From contig PKYZ01000788.1 of the NCBI GenBank assembly GCA_003132865.1, positions 1 through 5,960 on the forward strand: 5,960 nt of DNA, written 5' to 3'. The translations under genes and the position numbers were made by a program. The stretch comes from Bryobacterales bacterium (lineage in GTDB: Bacteria; Acidobacteriota; Terriglobia; Bryobacterales; Bryobacteraceae). Within the stretch, counting starts at the first letter, position 1, and each line of letters opens with the position of its first letter. Of the stretch, positions 1 through 5,147 are shown piece after piece. Under the pieces are notes generated by a model. It ran no database searches and was not told the DNA's origin. It saw nothing but the letters and a program-made list of their open reading frames with translations.

Positions 1-2
1 GC

Positions 3-100
3 TGCGACCGGCCCGGCTGCTACGAGAGATTCGTGCGCGAGCGGCGATCTCCCTCACAGCGCTTCTGCTCGCCGGCGTGCCGGCGGGCGCTGGAGCGCGG
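3..100 (+). pseudogene. Cys-cluster (zinc-binding-like) protein, C-terminal fragment
   Basis: The frame open from base 3 begins CDRPGCYERF and continues to QRFCSPACRRALER. This gives two cysteine pairs, CX4C and CX3C, separated by about 16 residues, which looks like a small zinc-binding knuckle. I recall similar Cys-pair segments in uncharacterised proteins of soil bacteria, but I cannot name the family or its role. The gene enters from outside the window, so its start is not visible. After RRALER (near base 100) the sequence turns into Gly/Arg/Pro-rich text unlike a protein core, although the frame stays open to a stop at 267-269. I read that tail as frameshifted or unrelated sequence, because a minus-strand GloVer remnant occupies 191-619. 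A Cys-rich DNA-binding or transposon-associated protein is possible. Confidence 0.35.
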
Positions 101-190
101 CGGACCATCTCAAGCTGGCCCTGGTCGAGGTTGGCGTCGCCGCGAGGTTGGCCAGAGCAGATGGCGGCTCGCCGAGGTTCTCCAACGAAT

Positions 191-619
191 CCGCGGCACG
201 GGGAGCCCCGCGTCCAGCGCGAAAATCAGGCCTGCGCCGGTCGGGCCGCCGCCTGAAGCGGTCCCCTAGATGATCCCATCGTGGCCCTGCACCAGCGTGC
301 ATGTGTACAGGCCCCCGCTCACCGTCGAGACTACCTTGTAAGCGCCGGACTTGGTGAGGCTGAATAGCACGTTGTCGCCCTCGGTGACGCCATAAAGTTT
401 CCCGTCGCTGGCCTCGATTAAGTCATCCACGACGCCCTTAGCGCACACGCCGAAGTCGTGCAGCATCGTAAATTGGCCGCTGGGGGTAAGCTTGAAGACA
501 GCGCCGTGCTGATTGCCGGCGTAGCAGCCAGGGTCGGTCGGCTGGATGCCGTAGAAATTGCCGTCGCTGGCCTGTAGGACGAGCCCGCTTCCGGTGAAGC
601 CCTGGCCCTCTGCGTCCAT
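191..619 (-). pseudogene. GloVer (Gloeo_Verruco) repeat protein remnant with in-frame amber codon
   Basis: The minus-strand frame from the ATG at 617-619 contains two recognisable GloVer-type repeats: LVLQASDGNFYG...GAVFKLTPSGQFTMLHDF and DLIEASDGKLYGVTEGDN...LFSLTKSGAYKVV. These repeats (TIGR03803 type) occur in extracellular, probably beta-propeller-like proteins of Acidobacteria, Verrucomicrobia and relatives. The frame meets TAG at 266-268, immediately after GHDGII. Reading through it gives GTASGGGPTGAG followed by LIFALDAGLPVPR, which is how such proteins typically close a repeat block. The TAG therefore sits where a Tyr or Phe codon is expected (DGxxYGT). Homology fades after base 191, and the frame stops at 110-112. 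Upstream of 619 the frame is open to 671 but without repeat text, so the protein has lost its signal peptide and many repeats. Pseudogene is most likely; function would be surface or secreted. Confidence 0.7.
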
Positions 620-632
620 TTTGTCGGGCCTT

Positions 633-641
633 AAAAAAAAA
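633..641. repeat. A9/T9 homopolymer at the truncated 5' end of the GloVer remnant
   Basis: Nine consecutive A on the plus strand (T9 on the minus) lie just upstream of where GloVer homology begins. Such a tract is prone to slippage and could be the site of a frameshift. A stem just before it on the minus strand (ggcgcagcgcc, 640-650) makes it terminator-like: a short GC hairpin followed by T9 on the minus strand. That would terminate transcription coming from positions above 650. The stem is short, so this is a guess. Confidence 0.35.
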
Positions 642-770
642 GGCGCTGCGCCACACAGAACTCTTTTAAATTAGATCGCCATGACGCTGGCGGCCCGGCG
701 ACCGGGGTTGCAACCAGGCATCTAAAAGTGGCCCACCGAGTTCGGCGCTTTGCACTGGGGCCATTGTGGC

Positions 771-863
771 TCAGCCGGTCTTGCACTCCGCGCACAATCC
801 GTAGATTACAAGTTCCTCGGTTTCGCAGTTGTTGAAGGCGGCCAGGGAGGCCCGAATACACCA
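771..863 (-). pseudogene. Possible Fur-family regulator C-terminal tail
   Basis: A 30-codon open stretch on the minus strand (stop at 771-773) reads ...LAAFNNCETEELVIYGLCAECKTG. The segment EELVIYGLCAEC closely resembles the C-terminal structural zinc site of Fur/PerR/Zur-type metalloregulators, which usually ends in YGxCxxC. No HHH motif or upstream CxxC was found on the minus strand, and the frame is closed by TGA at 864-866. If real, only the last fragment of the gene survives. The match is short and could be coincidental. Confidence 0.27.
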
Positions 864-1066
864 TCAAGAGGTCTCCTGACCTTCAGAAACGCACGGCGCC
901 GCGATTATCGCGGTGTGTGCAATACCCGCCTCAGGCACCAAGGCGCAAGCGCAAGAAACGACCGCCGCCGGCCAGGCCGCCCGTTACGCTGACCGGCCAG
1001 CAGCGCGACCGCCGGCTCGCCGGATCGGCGCAGATGATGGCGCGCAGCGCCGCATCACGGCGATAG
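836..1066 (+). other. Unassigned open frame, very basic, probably decayed
   Basis: The plus frame 836-1066 is open for 76 codons and has a possible GTG start at 917. Its centre reads APRRKRKKRPPPARPP, followed by VTLTGQQRDRRLAGSAQ, and it stops at 1064-1066. The Lys/Arg/Pro block could be a nucleic-acid-binding or linker segment. I recognise no family. There is no convincing ribosome-binding site, and the minus strand carries the Fur-like tail over the first few bases, so coding status is doubtful. Confidence 0.15.
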
Positions 1067-1127
1067 CTATTGCGGGACAACCCGACAAATCCGACAACAA
1101 CGCGGGAGGCTTCGACCGAGTGGCGCC

Positions 1128-1612
1128 CTGCAGAAAACCCTGCGCAAGCACTTTGGAGGCGTGCCCCTGGGCGAGATCGTCACCGCGGCTCGCGAGTTTC
1201 CCGTAACATCGCGGGTCGACGTAGCGCCTGCGCCAGTTTCGTGCGCACCCCGATGTGCGCGCGTCGAGCCGCCACGTCCCGAGACGCTGCCTCCGTCCCT
1301 GCGGCCTCCCGCTCCGGTTAAATCCGCGCAGCGCGTGATTCCTTTTCAGGCGCCGAACAAAGCCCCGCGACAGGCGTCCACCGACACACCGAGCATCGCC
1401 CGCCGACGATCGAGAACCTGCCGGCGGCCCCGCCAGCGGGCCTCACATCGGTGCTGGGAACGGCACCTGATTCGCCGCCCGCTCCCGCCGCGCCGCATCC
1501 GGCCACCGCCGCGCAAGCCGCCTCCGGTAGAATCATCTGGACAGCCAAGCTCGCGAAAAATGGCCGCTTGGTGGTTGAATTGAACGCAATCACGCCTCAT
1601 CCGGCGCCATAA
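1128..1612 (+). pseudogene. Frameshifted proline-rich protein remnant (Acidobacterial type)
   Basis: Two plus frames must be joined to make sense. The first runs from about 1128 and reads LQKTLRKHFGGVPLGEIV then TAAREFPVTSRVDV, then Pro/Arg-rich text including PVKSAQRVIPFQAPNKAP up to about 1400. The second, open from 1322, reads PPTIENLPAAPPAG, then a Pro/Ala linker, then SGRIIWTAKLAKNGRLVVE, ending at TAA 1610-1612. An N-terminal conserved block, a Pro/Ala linker and an (A)SGRxIWTxKLxKNG motif resemble uncharacterised Acidobacterial proteins, as I recall them. Such proteins normally continue well past VVE, so the 3' end is also lost. The linker switches frame near 1395-1405, and a further break is likely after VDV near 1220. 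The function is unknown. The first block might belong to a different protein (AAA-ATPase-like), fused by deletion. Confidence 0.4.
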
Positions 1613-1620
1613 GCGGTGTC

Positions 1621-1643
1621 CTGCCCGCGGTAGCGGCGGGCGG
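1621..1643 (+). terminator. GC hairpin just after the decayed ORF, terminator-like without U tract
   Basis: CTGCCCGC (1621-1628) pairs with GCGGGCGG (1636-1643), with one T:G wobble, around a 7-base loop. It lies 9 bases after the TAA of the proline-rich remnant. The following bases (tcagattt) are only weakly T-rich, so it is at best an imperfect intrinsic terminator. Confidence 0.3.
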
Positions 1644-1761
1644 TCAGATTTGACCTGACGACCCGTTGCGCCCAAGGCAGGGAAAGGAAAGCACAATGCT
1701 TGTATTTTCAACGCAGTAACGCAGCCTGAAGCCATTGGCCGAAGGCAGAAATGAAGAGTTT

Positions 1762-1781
1762 TGACACTAATCTGACACTAA
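1762..1781 (+). repeat. Tandem TGACACTAA direct repeat, 11-bp period
   Basis: TGACACTAA occurs at 1762-1770 and 1773-1781, separated by TC. An inverted copy of its core (TAGTGTC) appears at 1812-1818 in the left arm of the palindrome. An 11-bp period places both copies on the same DNA face, as for a regulator operator. Tandem TGTCA-type motifs are also common at the ends of insertion sequences such as IS21 or IS481. No transposase is visible here, so this could be a solo IS end. Confidence 0.45.
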
Positions 1782-1799
1782 ACGGCTTGTGGGGTGGCT

Positions 1800-1845
1800 C
1801 CCGAAAGCCGGTAGTGTCCTATTAGGAGGATACTACCCGAAAGCC
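1800..1845. repeat. 26-bp palindrome flanked by 10-bp direct repeats
   Basis: CCCGAAAGCC occurs at 1800-1809 and again at 1836-1845. Between them lies a palindrome: GTAGTGTCCT (1811-1820) and AGGATACTAC (1827-1836), arms pairing at 9 of 10 positions around ATTAGG. The layout resembles a tiny palindromic insertion with target duplication, or a protein-binding or hairpin site. No T tract follows, so it is not a typical terminator. Confidence 0.5.
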
Positions 1846-1921
1846 AGCTTGGACGTTCATCAGGTTCCTCATCCGTAATCAACCCCCGTACAACGCCCCG
1901 TAGCGCCGGAATCACCCCTGT

Positions 1922-2074
1922 TCAACCCGCCTGATCTTCGCCGCCGTCGGACCAGGACACCACCACAAAAGCCCTCCAGCGGCCACCAGTTGGCGCACAG
2001 TCGCTTTGCTGGGGCCGGACGGACTTCACATAGCGACCCAACGATGTCGAATGGCGTACAGCATCCTGCTTCAT
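1922..2074 (-). CDS. Small 50-residue hypothetical protein, ATGA-coupled to the zf-HC2 gene
   Basis: The ATG at 2072-2074 overlaps the stop of the upstream zf-HC2 gene as ATGA, the usual signature of translational coupling. The product is 50 residues, begins MKQDAVRHSTSLGRYVKSV, has one cysteine (QQSDCAPTGG), and ends with WRAFVVVSWSDGGEDQAG. There is no signal peptide and no convincing membrane segment; FVVVSW is a single probable beta-strand. A GGAAGAAGG stretch about 10 bases upstream, inside the preceding gene, could serve as its ribosome-binding site. I recognise no family. The frame is also open upstream (to 2191), so the ATG was chosen for the overlap and because upstream text in this frame is only the shadow of the zf-HC2 gene. 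It may act with its partner, or may be a chance open frame. Confidence 0.4.
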   Translation of the reverse strand: MKQDAVRHSTSLGRYVKSVRPQQSDCAPTGGRWRAFVVVSWSDGGEDQAG

Positions 2075-2301
2075 CCTTTCGCTGCCTTCTTCCGTTCGGC
2101 AATCATCTTCCTGACCTTCGCCGTGAACGGGGAGTGGAAAGCCGCTTCCCAACAGAGTGCGTCGTCCAGAAAGTCCCTGCATTCGGGACAACTGGCGACA
2201 TACTTTTCGACCCGGCGCATGTCAGCCTCGGAAAGTTCCTTCAAGGCGTAGCTCTCCATCTCGACGATTGACAGGTGGGCCACGCCTTTACGATATCCCA
2301 C
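2071..2301 (-). CDS. zf-HC2-like (anti-sigma type) small protein
   Basis: This 76-codon gene starts with GTG (or GTG at 2281-2283, giving 70 residues beginning MAHLSIVEMESYALKEL). It has the compact layout of putative zinc-finger anti-sigma N-domains: a helix with HLSIVEMESYALKEL, then LSEADMRRVEKYVASCPECRDFLDD, then a basic C-terminal helix. In this family the motif is HX3CX2C, with zinc held by the His and both Cys. Here CX2C is present (C38, C41), but the His position is Tyr (residue 34, EKYVASC). Family members bind and inhibit ECF sigma factors, usually with a transmembrane and periplasmic part; this one ends without a membrane segment, so it would be cytosolic. No sigma factor lies in the window. 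Neither start has a good ribosome-binding site. The next ORF overlaps its stop. The family call is fairly firm; the partner is unknown. Confidence 0.65.
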   Translation of the reverse strand: MGYRKGVAHLSIVEMESYALKELSEADMRRVEKYVASCPECRDFLDDALCWEAAFHSPFTAKVRKMIAERKKAAKG

Positions 2302-2463
2302 TTTTGAGCGCCAGGACAGGAGCGGCGCTAATTCTTCTCCACCAGCCGGGTTGCCTCAAAATGTGGCCGCAATCGCACCAGGATCGCTCACAACGGCTCG
2401 GCGGTGCCGGTTGGATCTCTACATACCGGCGACAGCGGCTTCCAACGCTGTTATACTCCCTGC
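2302..2463. other. Region upstream of zf-HC2 gene; no gene seen
   Basis: No supported ORF lies on either strand; the long minus frame over this stretch is Arg/Pro-rich shadow text. It would contain the zf-HC2 gene promoter on the minus strand, but I see no clear -35/-10 pair. On the plus strand, TATACT at 2452-2457 is a -10-like hexamer placed 7 bases before the GTG at 2464, with no good -35. Confidence 0.3.
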
Positions 2464-2659
2464 GTGCAACCCTCACTCTTGCTCTTGGTGCTAGTTGTTC
2501 TGTTAGTTGGCGGCGTGTGCGCTGGCGGCACACTGGCCCGCCCGCCAGGACGGCTCTGGCAACGTCAAGGCCGGGTCGAGGGCGCACGCGCGCATTGTGC
2601 GTTTTGCGTTGAGCGACTCCGATTTTCCGCAGCATGAGCTCCAGGTTGCACATATTTGA
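2464..2659 (+). pseudogene. Small exported or membrane protein, probably frameshifted
   Basis: From the GTG at 2464 the first frame reads (M)QPSLLLLVLVVLLVGG, a clear hydrophobic segment like a signal peptide or single membrane helix. It then runs into Pro/Arg text to a stop near 2637. A second frame, open from 2507, reads LAACALAAHWPARQDGSG then NVKAGSRAHARIV then RFALSDSDFPQHELQVAHI, with TGA at 2657-2659. That second text looks more like folded protein, so a frameshift near 2510-2520 probably separates a signal peptide from its mature part. A -10-like TATACT lies 7 bases before the GTG and no ribosome-binding site is visible, so a leaderless start is conceivable. I recognise no family. Alternatively the first frame alone is a 57-residue membrane protein. 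Confidence 0.3.
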
Positions 2660-3135
2660 ATGGTCTCCGGAGTCATCAAACCGGCGAAATAGGCGAAACG
2701 CGATGTCATGCGCTACCTGCTGGTGGCCAGCACGCTGGGCGGCGAGGCGATCCGCCCCGAGGGCGCCACATGGAAGTACGGGAGCGGGACGACGGGGACA
2801 ACCTGCAGCGGTTCAAAGGATCGTGGAAATGAGGATTAGCGTGTGCGGCGCCTTACGAGATCGGCTTCCTGGCGGGCCAGCAGGAGCGCTACGCCGACCA
2901 CACCCAAGATGTTTCTGACCGCCCGCGGTCACTTGACCGCATGTCGTTATCATCAGAGGGCCTCGCTCCTTCCAAACCGAATCCGCTAGTCGCCGGCGAG
3001 CGAATCAGGTCAACAGAGAACGACGTTGGTGGCGACTCGTGCAATAAGCGATTGATGCACGACGCCTGCATCGCGCGCCAGAGCGAACAAGGCCGCGCAC
3101 GTGCTCGCTGTAAGTTTATTTCAAAGGAGAAATGA
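2660..3135 (+). other. Broken coding-like fragments, unassigned
   Basis: Two plus frames show protein-like text but are cut by stops. One starts at the ATG at 2660, meets TAG at 2690-2692, and continues as MRYLLVASTLGGEAIRPEG to a stop at 2837-2839. The other carries MEVRERDDGDNLQRFKGSWK (ATG 2770), a TGA at 2830-2832, then APYEIGFLAGQQERYADHT and a low-information tail to TGA at 3133-3135. APYEIGFLAGQQERY in particular reads like true protein. I recognise neither family. Alternating frames with internal stops point to decayed genes. Confidence 0.25.
3123..3129 (+). promoter_or_regulatory. Ribosome-binding site for the 23-residue peptide
   Basis: AAAGGAG lies 7 bases before the ATG at 3137. 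It is among the clearest Shine-Dalgarno sequences in the window. It selects this ATG over the out-of-frame ATG at 3132, which is only 2 bases away from it. Confidence 0.6.
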
Positions 3136-3136
3136 A

Positions 3137-3208
3137 ATGCTCGGCTTAGGATTGCTCGGAGCCGTTCTCGTGATTGTGTTAGTTGTGTGGCTCATTCGCA
3201 GAGTGTGA
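3137..3208 (+). CDS. 23-residue single-helix membrane peptide
   Basis: The ORF runs from the ATG at 3137 to the TGA at 3206-3208 and encodes 23 residues: MLGLGLLGAVLVIVL followed by VVWLIRRV. It is a single hydrophobic helix of about 19 residues with a Trp near one boundary and a positive RR end. This predicts an inner-membrane peptide with its C-terminus in the cytoplasm. A perfect AAAGGAG at 7-base spacing supports translation. Short proteins of this look (MLxLGxLGxxLVIxLxVWLxRR) occur in many bacteria, often annotated as hypothetical or small stress-related membrane proteins, but I cannot assign a function. No neighbour clearly belongs to the same operon, and no clear promoter is visible upstream. 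It is too short for most gene finders. Confidence 0.55.
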   Translation: MLGLGLLGAVLVIVLVVWLIRRV

Positions 3209-3567
3209 ACGCCTGCTCGTTGAGATGTCAGGCCTGCACCCTGACGGTGACGGCCAAGGGCGGGGGTGTGACGAAAACTCACCCAATTAGCGTGACGTAT
3301 TGACTCCCAGACTGGCGGCTTCCGGGACGGCCGCGGGCGGCGGAGTGAGGCTTGGTGTTCGCCGACGCCTGCTAGCCGCGCAAGTGCAGAAGTCACCTCC
3401 GGAATCGCCGCTGTCAGGCTGCGACCACGTCCGGCTGATCGAGGTGAATCATGGCGGCGTGTCTTTTACAGTCACCAACTTTCCGTTCGCTGCAAGCGCG
3501 CCGCAATCTCATCATCGCCAGCGGCTAGGAGTTGCCGGCCTCAAGAGGCTGCCTCGCGAAGGAAGCG
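3209..3567. other. Stretch between the membrane peptide and the surface-protein gene; no firm gene
   Basis: Apart from the Ig-like tail at 3235-3303, one plus frame open from about 3300 contains a short protein-like patch (DHVRLIEVNHGGVSFTVTNF, about 3423-3485) inside Arg/Pro-rich text. No start, ribosome-binding site or family could be assigned. The minus-strand frames here are shadows. Confidence 0.3.
3235..3303 (+). pseudogene. Possible C-terminal tail of an Ig-like surface domain
   Basis: A plus frame ending with TGA at 3301-3303 reads TLTVTAKGGGVTKTHP then ISVTY. This is the last-strand pattern of bacterial Ig-like domains (YTLTVTA...T...ISVT). Upstream in the same frame the text is Cys-rich and not Ig-like, so only one hairpin's worth would survive. 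It is short and could be chance. Confidence 0.25.
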
Positions 3568-3588
3568 CCCGCAACAGGCTGTTACGGG
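3568..3588 (-). terminator. Hairpin overlapping the stop codon of the surface-protein gene
   Basis: On the minus strand CCCGTAACA pairs with TGTTGCGGG (8 of 9) around a 3-base loop. The TAA stop of the 456-residue gene (3582-3584) lies inside the stem. It is followed by gcttcc rather than a T run, so it may stabilise the mRNA 3' end or be a weak terminator. Confidence 0.35.
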
Positions 3589-4952
3589 CAGTCTGGAGCC
3601 TTGGCGTAGCTTACACAGCCCGAGCTTTGGTTTCCGATGGTCCAAATCGCAGAAGTATACCTTAGATTGGGGTGGTGATTAAACCAGAAGACCCAACCTC
3701 CCGAGCCCGTGAGCGTTCCAAGGTCATTCATGTTGTCTTGTTGAGCCGGACTACATTTTGTGGTACCCATGTAAAGCGTTGCTTCCAGCGGCAATTCGGA
3801 TGGCGGAGTTGGTACATTGACACTGAACGCCACACCCTGGCATGCTCCATTACAATATGATTTCGGATAATGTCTGAGCCAACAGGCTCCTTGCCAGGTG
3901 ACCTGCAGGCCTACGGGCAGAGGGGGCGGATTTGGCTCATACTGACCGACTTCAACCTGTTGAGAGGCGCTCACGTTGCCGCCGGCGCCACTTGCCTGAA
4001 GCACATAATCTGTGGTGGAAGTAGGGTAGAACAAAACAGTTCCCGCGCATTGTCCATTACTGCAATGAGCCTCGACACCATTAAGCGTCGCGGATGTGGC
4101 GCCGCTTACCGATAGAGTGCCAATTGCTGCCTGGACCGGGAGAGTTGATGTCGGGGCCACGTCAAAGAAATTAATGACGGGCACCCCTGCGGAAGCGCTC
4201 GAGGATTGAGAAAAACCCTCCCGGCGCTTTCCCAGCACAGTGCCAATCGCCAACGAGCCCTGCTCAGCGATCGTCATATCGTCGATGCCGTGATAGCTTA
4301 TCGCGATGTTTCCGGCGTTAGCCCCGGGCTGAATGATGAACTGCCGTTCGATACCAATACTGCCGGCTATCAGTCTAACGGAGATATCAGGCCACACGTC
4401 CTTGTAATCCACTCCGTAAAAGGCCCTAACACTTGAGGGCCAACGCGCCGCTTCCGTGTCAGTGAAGTAATCATATGGATTAGAGGGCTCCCCCGCCTCG
4501 AGAGCGACGTTAGGGCTCGACCCGACAAACGTTTCCGAGAGCACGACCCGTTCCGGCGATTTAGCCTCAAAGCCAATCCTGCCCGGTCCAGCAAGTCCCC
4601 GCAGCACTTCGAAATTCGCCGGCGACGGGGCGGCCAAGGCGCGTGAGCGGACGCCGTGGGCGGGAGCTTCGCGAATGCCATCGAAGACAACTCCAGTAGC
4701 GGTGAGCCAGATGGCGCCCGTTAGCGTGGTCAACTTGTACTTGGCAGCGGGATCGAACTGTCCCTGGTTTTCGACAAACAAAGCGGCGGGCCCCCGAATT
4801 GCCTTAACCGCGGATTCGGATTGGGAGCCTGCAGGCGCGTTCGCGGCAGCAGACTTCGACGAAGCATGTTCGGTCGTAAGTCGTTGAGCGGATAACGGAA
4901 CGCAGCCGGCTAAAAAGAGTGTAGCAGCGGCAATGCGTCGAGTACAGCGCAA
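3582..4952 (-). CDS. Exported or lipid-anchored surface protein: SBBP-associated N-domain, Ig-like domain, Cys-rich tail
   Basis: This is the only long intact gene (456 residues). The TTG start has AAAGGA 9 bases upstream and a promoter behind it. Residues 1-23 form a signal peptide (R2, R5, R6; AAATLFL). LAGC at 14-17 fits a lipobox, while LSA at 20-22 would suit signal peptidase I. Residues 55-235 match the domain preceding SBBP beta-propeller repeats (DUF7948 type): LFVENQGQFD, GVVFDG, VGSSP, YDYFTD, WPSSVRAFYGVDYKDVWPDI, PGANAGNIAISYHG. Normally a long propeller follows. Here residues 259-336 form an Ig-like fold (GATSATLNGV..., YPTSTTDYVLQASGAGG), with C297 and C302 placed to form a disulfide. 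Residues 345-456 are a novel tail with six Cys (357, 367, 371, 400, 446, 455) and many aromatics, which I do not recognise. Likely role: cell-surface adhesion or carbohydrate or protein binding (inference). N-domain call firm; tail function unknown. Confidence 0.8.
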   Translation of the reverse strand: MRCTRRIAAATLFLAGCVPLSAQRLTTEHASSKSAAANAPAGSQSESAVKAIRGPAALFVENQGQFDPAAKYKLTTLTGAIWLTATGVVFDGIREAPAHGVRSRALAAPSPANFEVLRGLAGPGRIGFEAKSPERVVLSETFVGSSPNVALEAGEPSNPYDYFTDTEAARWPSSVRAFYGVDYKDVWPDISVRLIAGSIGIERQFIIQPGANAGNIAISYHGIDDMTIAEQGSLAIGTVLGKRREGFSQSSSASAGVPVINFFDVAPTSTLPVQAAIGTLSVSGATSATLNGVEAHCSNGQCAGTVLFYPTSTTDYVLQASGAGGNVSASQQVEVGQYEPNPPPLPVGLQVTWQGACWLRHYPKSYCNGACQGVAFSVNVPTPPSELPLEATLYMGTTKCSPAQQDNMNDLGTLTGSGGWVFWFNHHPNLRYTSAIWTIGNQSSGCVSYAKAPDCP

Positions 4953-4961
4953 GGTTAAGAA

Positions 4962-4967
4962 TCCTTT
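4962..4967 (-). promoter_or_regulatory. Ribosome-binding site supporting a TTG start
   Basis: AAAGGA on the minus strand lies 9 bases upstream of TTG at 4950-4952. No ATG or GTG at suitable spacing competes, and the signal peptide begins right after this TTG. Confidence 0.55.
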
Positions 4968-4990
4968 CGAGTCGAAGTGTGTGTGGTCAG

Positions 4991-5019
4991 ATAGTAACGC
5001 ACAGCGCCGATGAAAACAA
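4991..5019 (-). promoter_or_regulatory. Sigma-70-type promoter of the surface-protein gene
   Basis: On the minus strand TTGTTT (5019-5014) and TACTAT (4996-4991) are separated by exactly 17 bases. Transcription would start near 4984, leaving a leader of about 30 bases before the TTG, with AAAGGA correctly placed. This fits a single-gene transcript. Confidence 0.55.
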
Positions 5020-5147
5020 CCCGGTAGGCCTTATAAGTTGAAAGCAGCAAAAATGAGCGGATGCGCGAAGCAGGTAAGTGACAGCGGCACGAATCCTTCA
5101 AGCGTTTTGAGACATCGTACGCTATTAATTCATCGAATCGCGGAAGA

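Larger units (their letters stand above)
1613..1921. other. Gene-free stretch of about 300 bases holding hairpins and repeats
   Basis: I find no plausible gene here on either strand. The open frames that cross it are GC-rich shadows. It holds the hairpin at 1621-1643, the TGACACTAA tandem at 1762-1781 and the palindrome with direct repeats at 1800-1845. It lies between the plus-strand proline-rich remnant and the minus-strand zf-HC2 pair, so it is a convergent 3'/3' intergenic region, where regulatory promoters are not expected. That favours an insertion-element or terminator explanation for the repeats. Confidence 0.5.

Noticed and set aside
54..302. Minus-strand ORF of 82 residues over the GloVer 3' end
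   Set aside because: It is a different frame from the one giving LIFALDAGLPVPR, and its text is Arg/Pro-rich.
1318..1735. Overlapping minus-strand ORFs of 91 and 129 residues
   Set aside because: They are Arg/Gly-rich antisense text to the proline-rich remnant; the plus strand gives motif-like protein sequence.
1824..1830. AGGAGGA as a strong ribosome-binding site
   Set aside because: It is part of the palindrome's right half, and no start codon with an open frame follows at a suitable distance.
2288..2709. Minus-strand ORFs of 121 and 68 residues
   Set aside because: Arg/Cys-rich with no recognisable domain; plus-strand frames over the same bases read more like protein.
3672..4887. Several plus-strand ORFs of 60-80 residues
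   Set aside because: They lie opposite the 456-residue gene, have no family resemblance and no ribosome-binding sites, so they are shadows.
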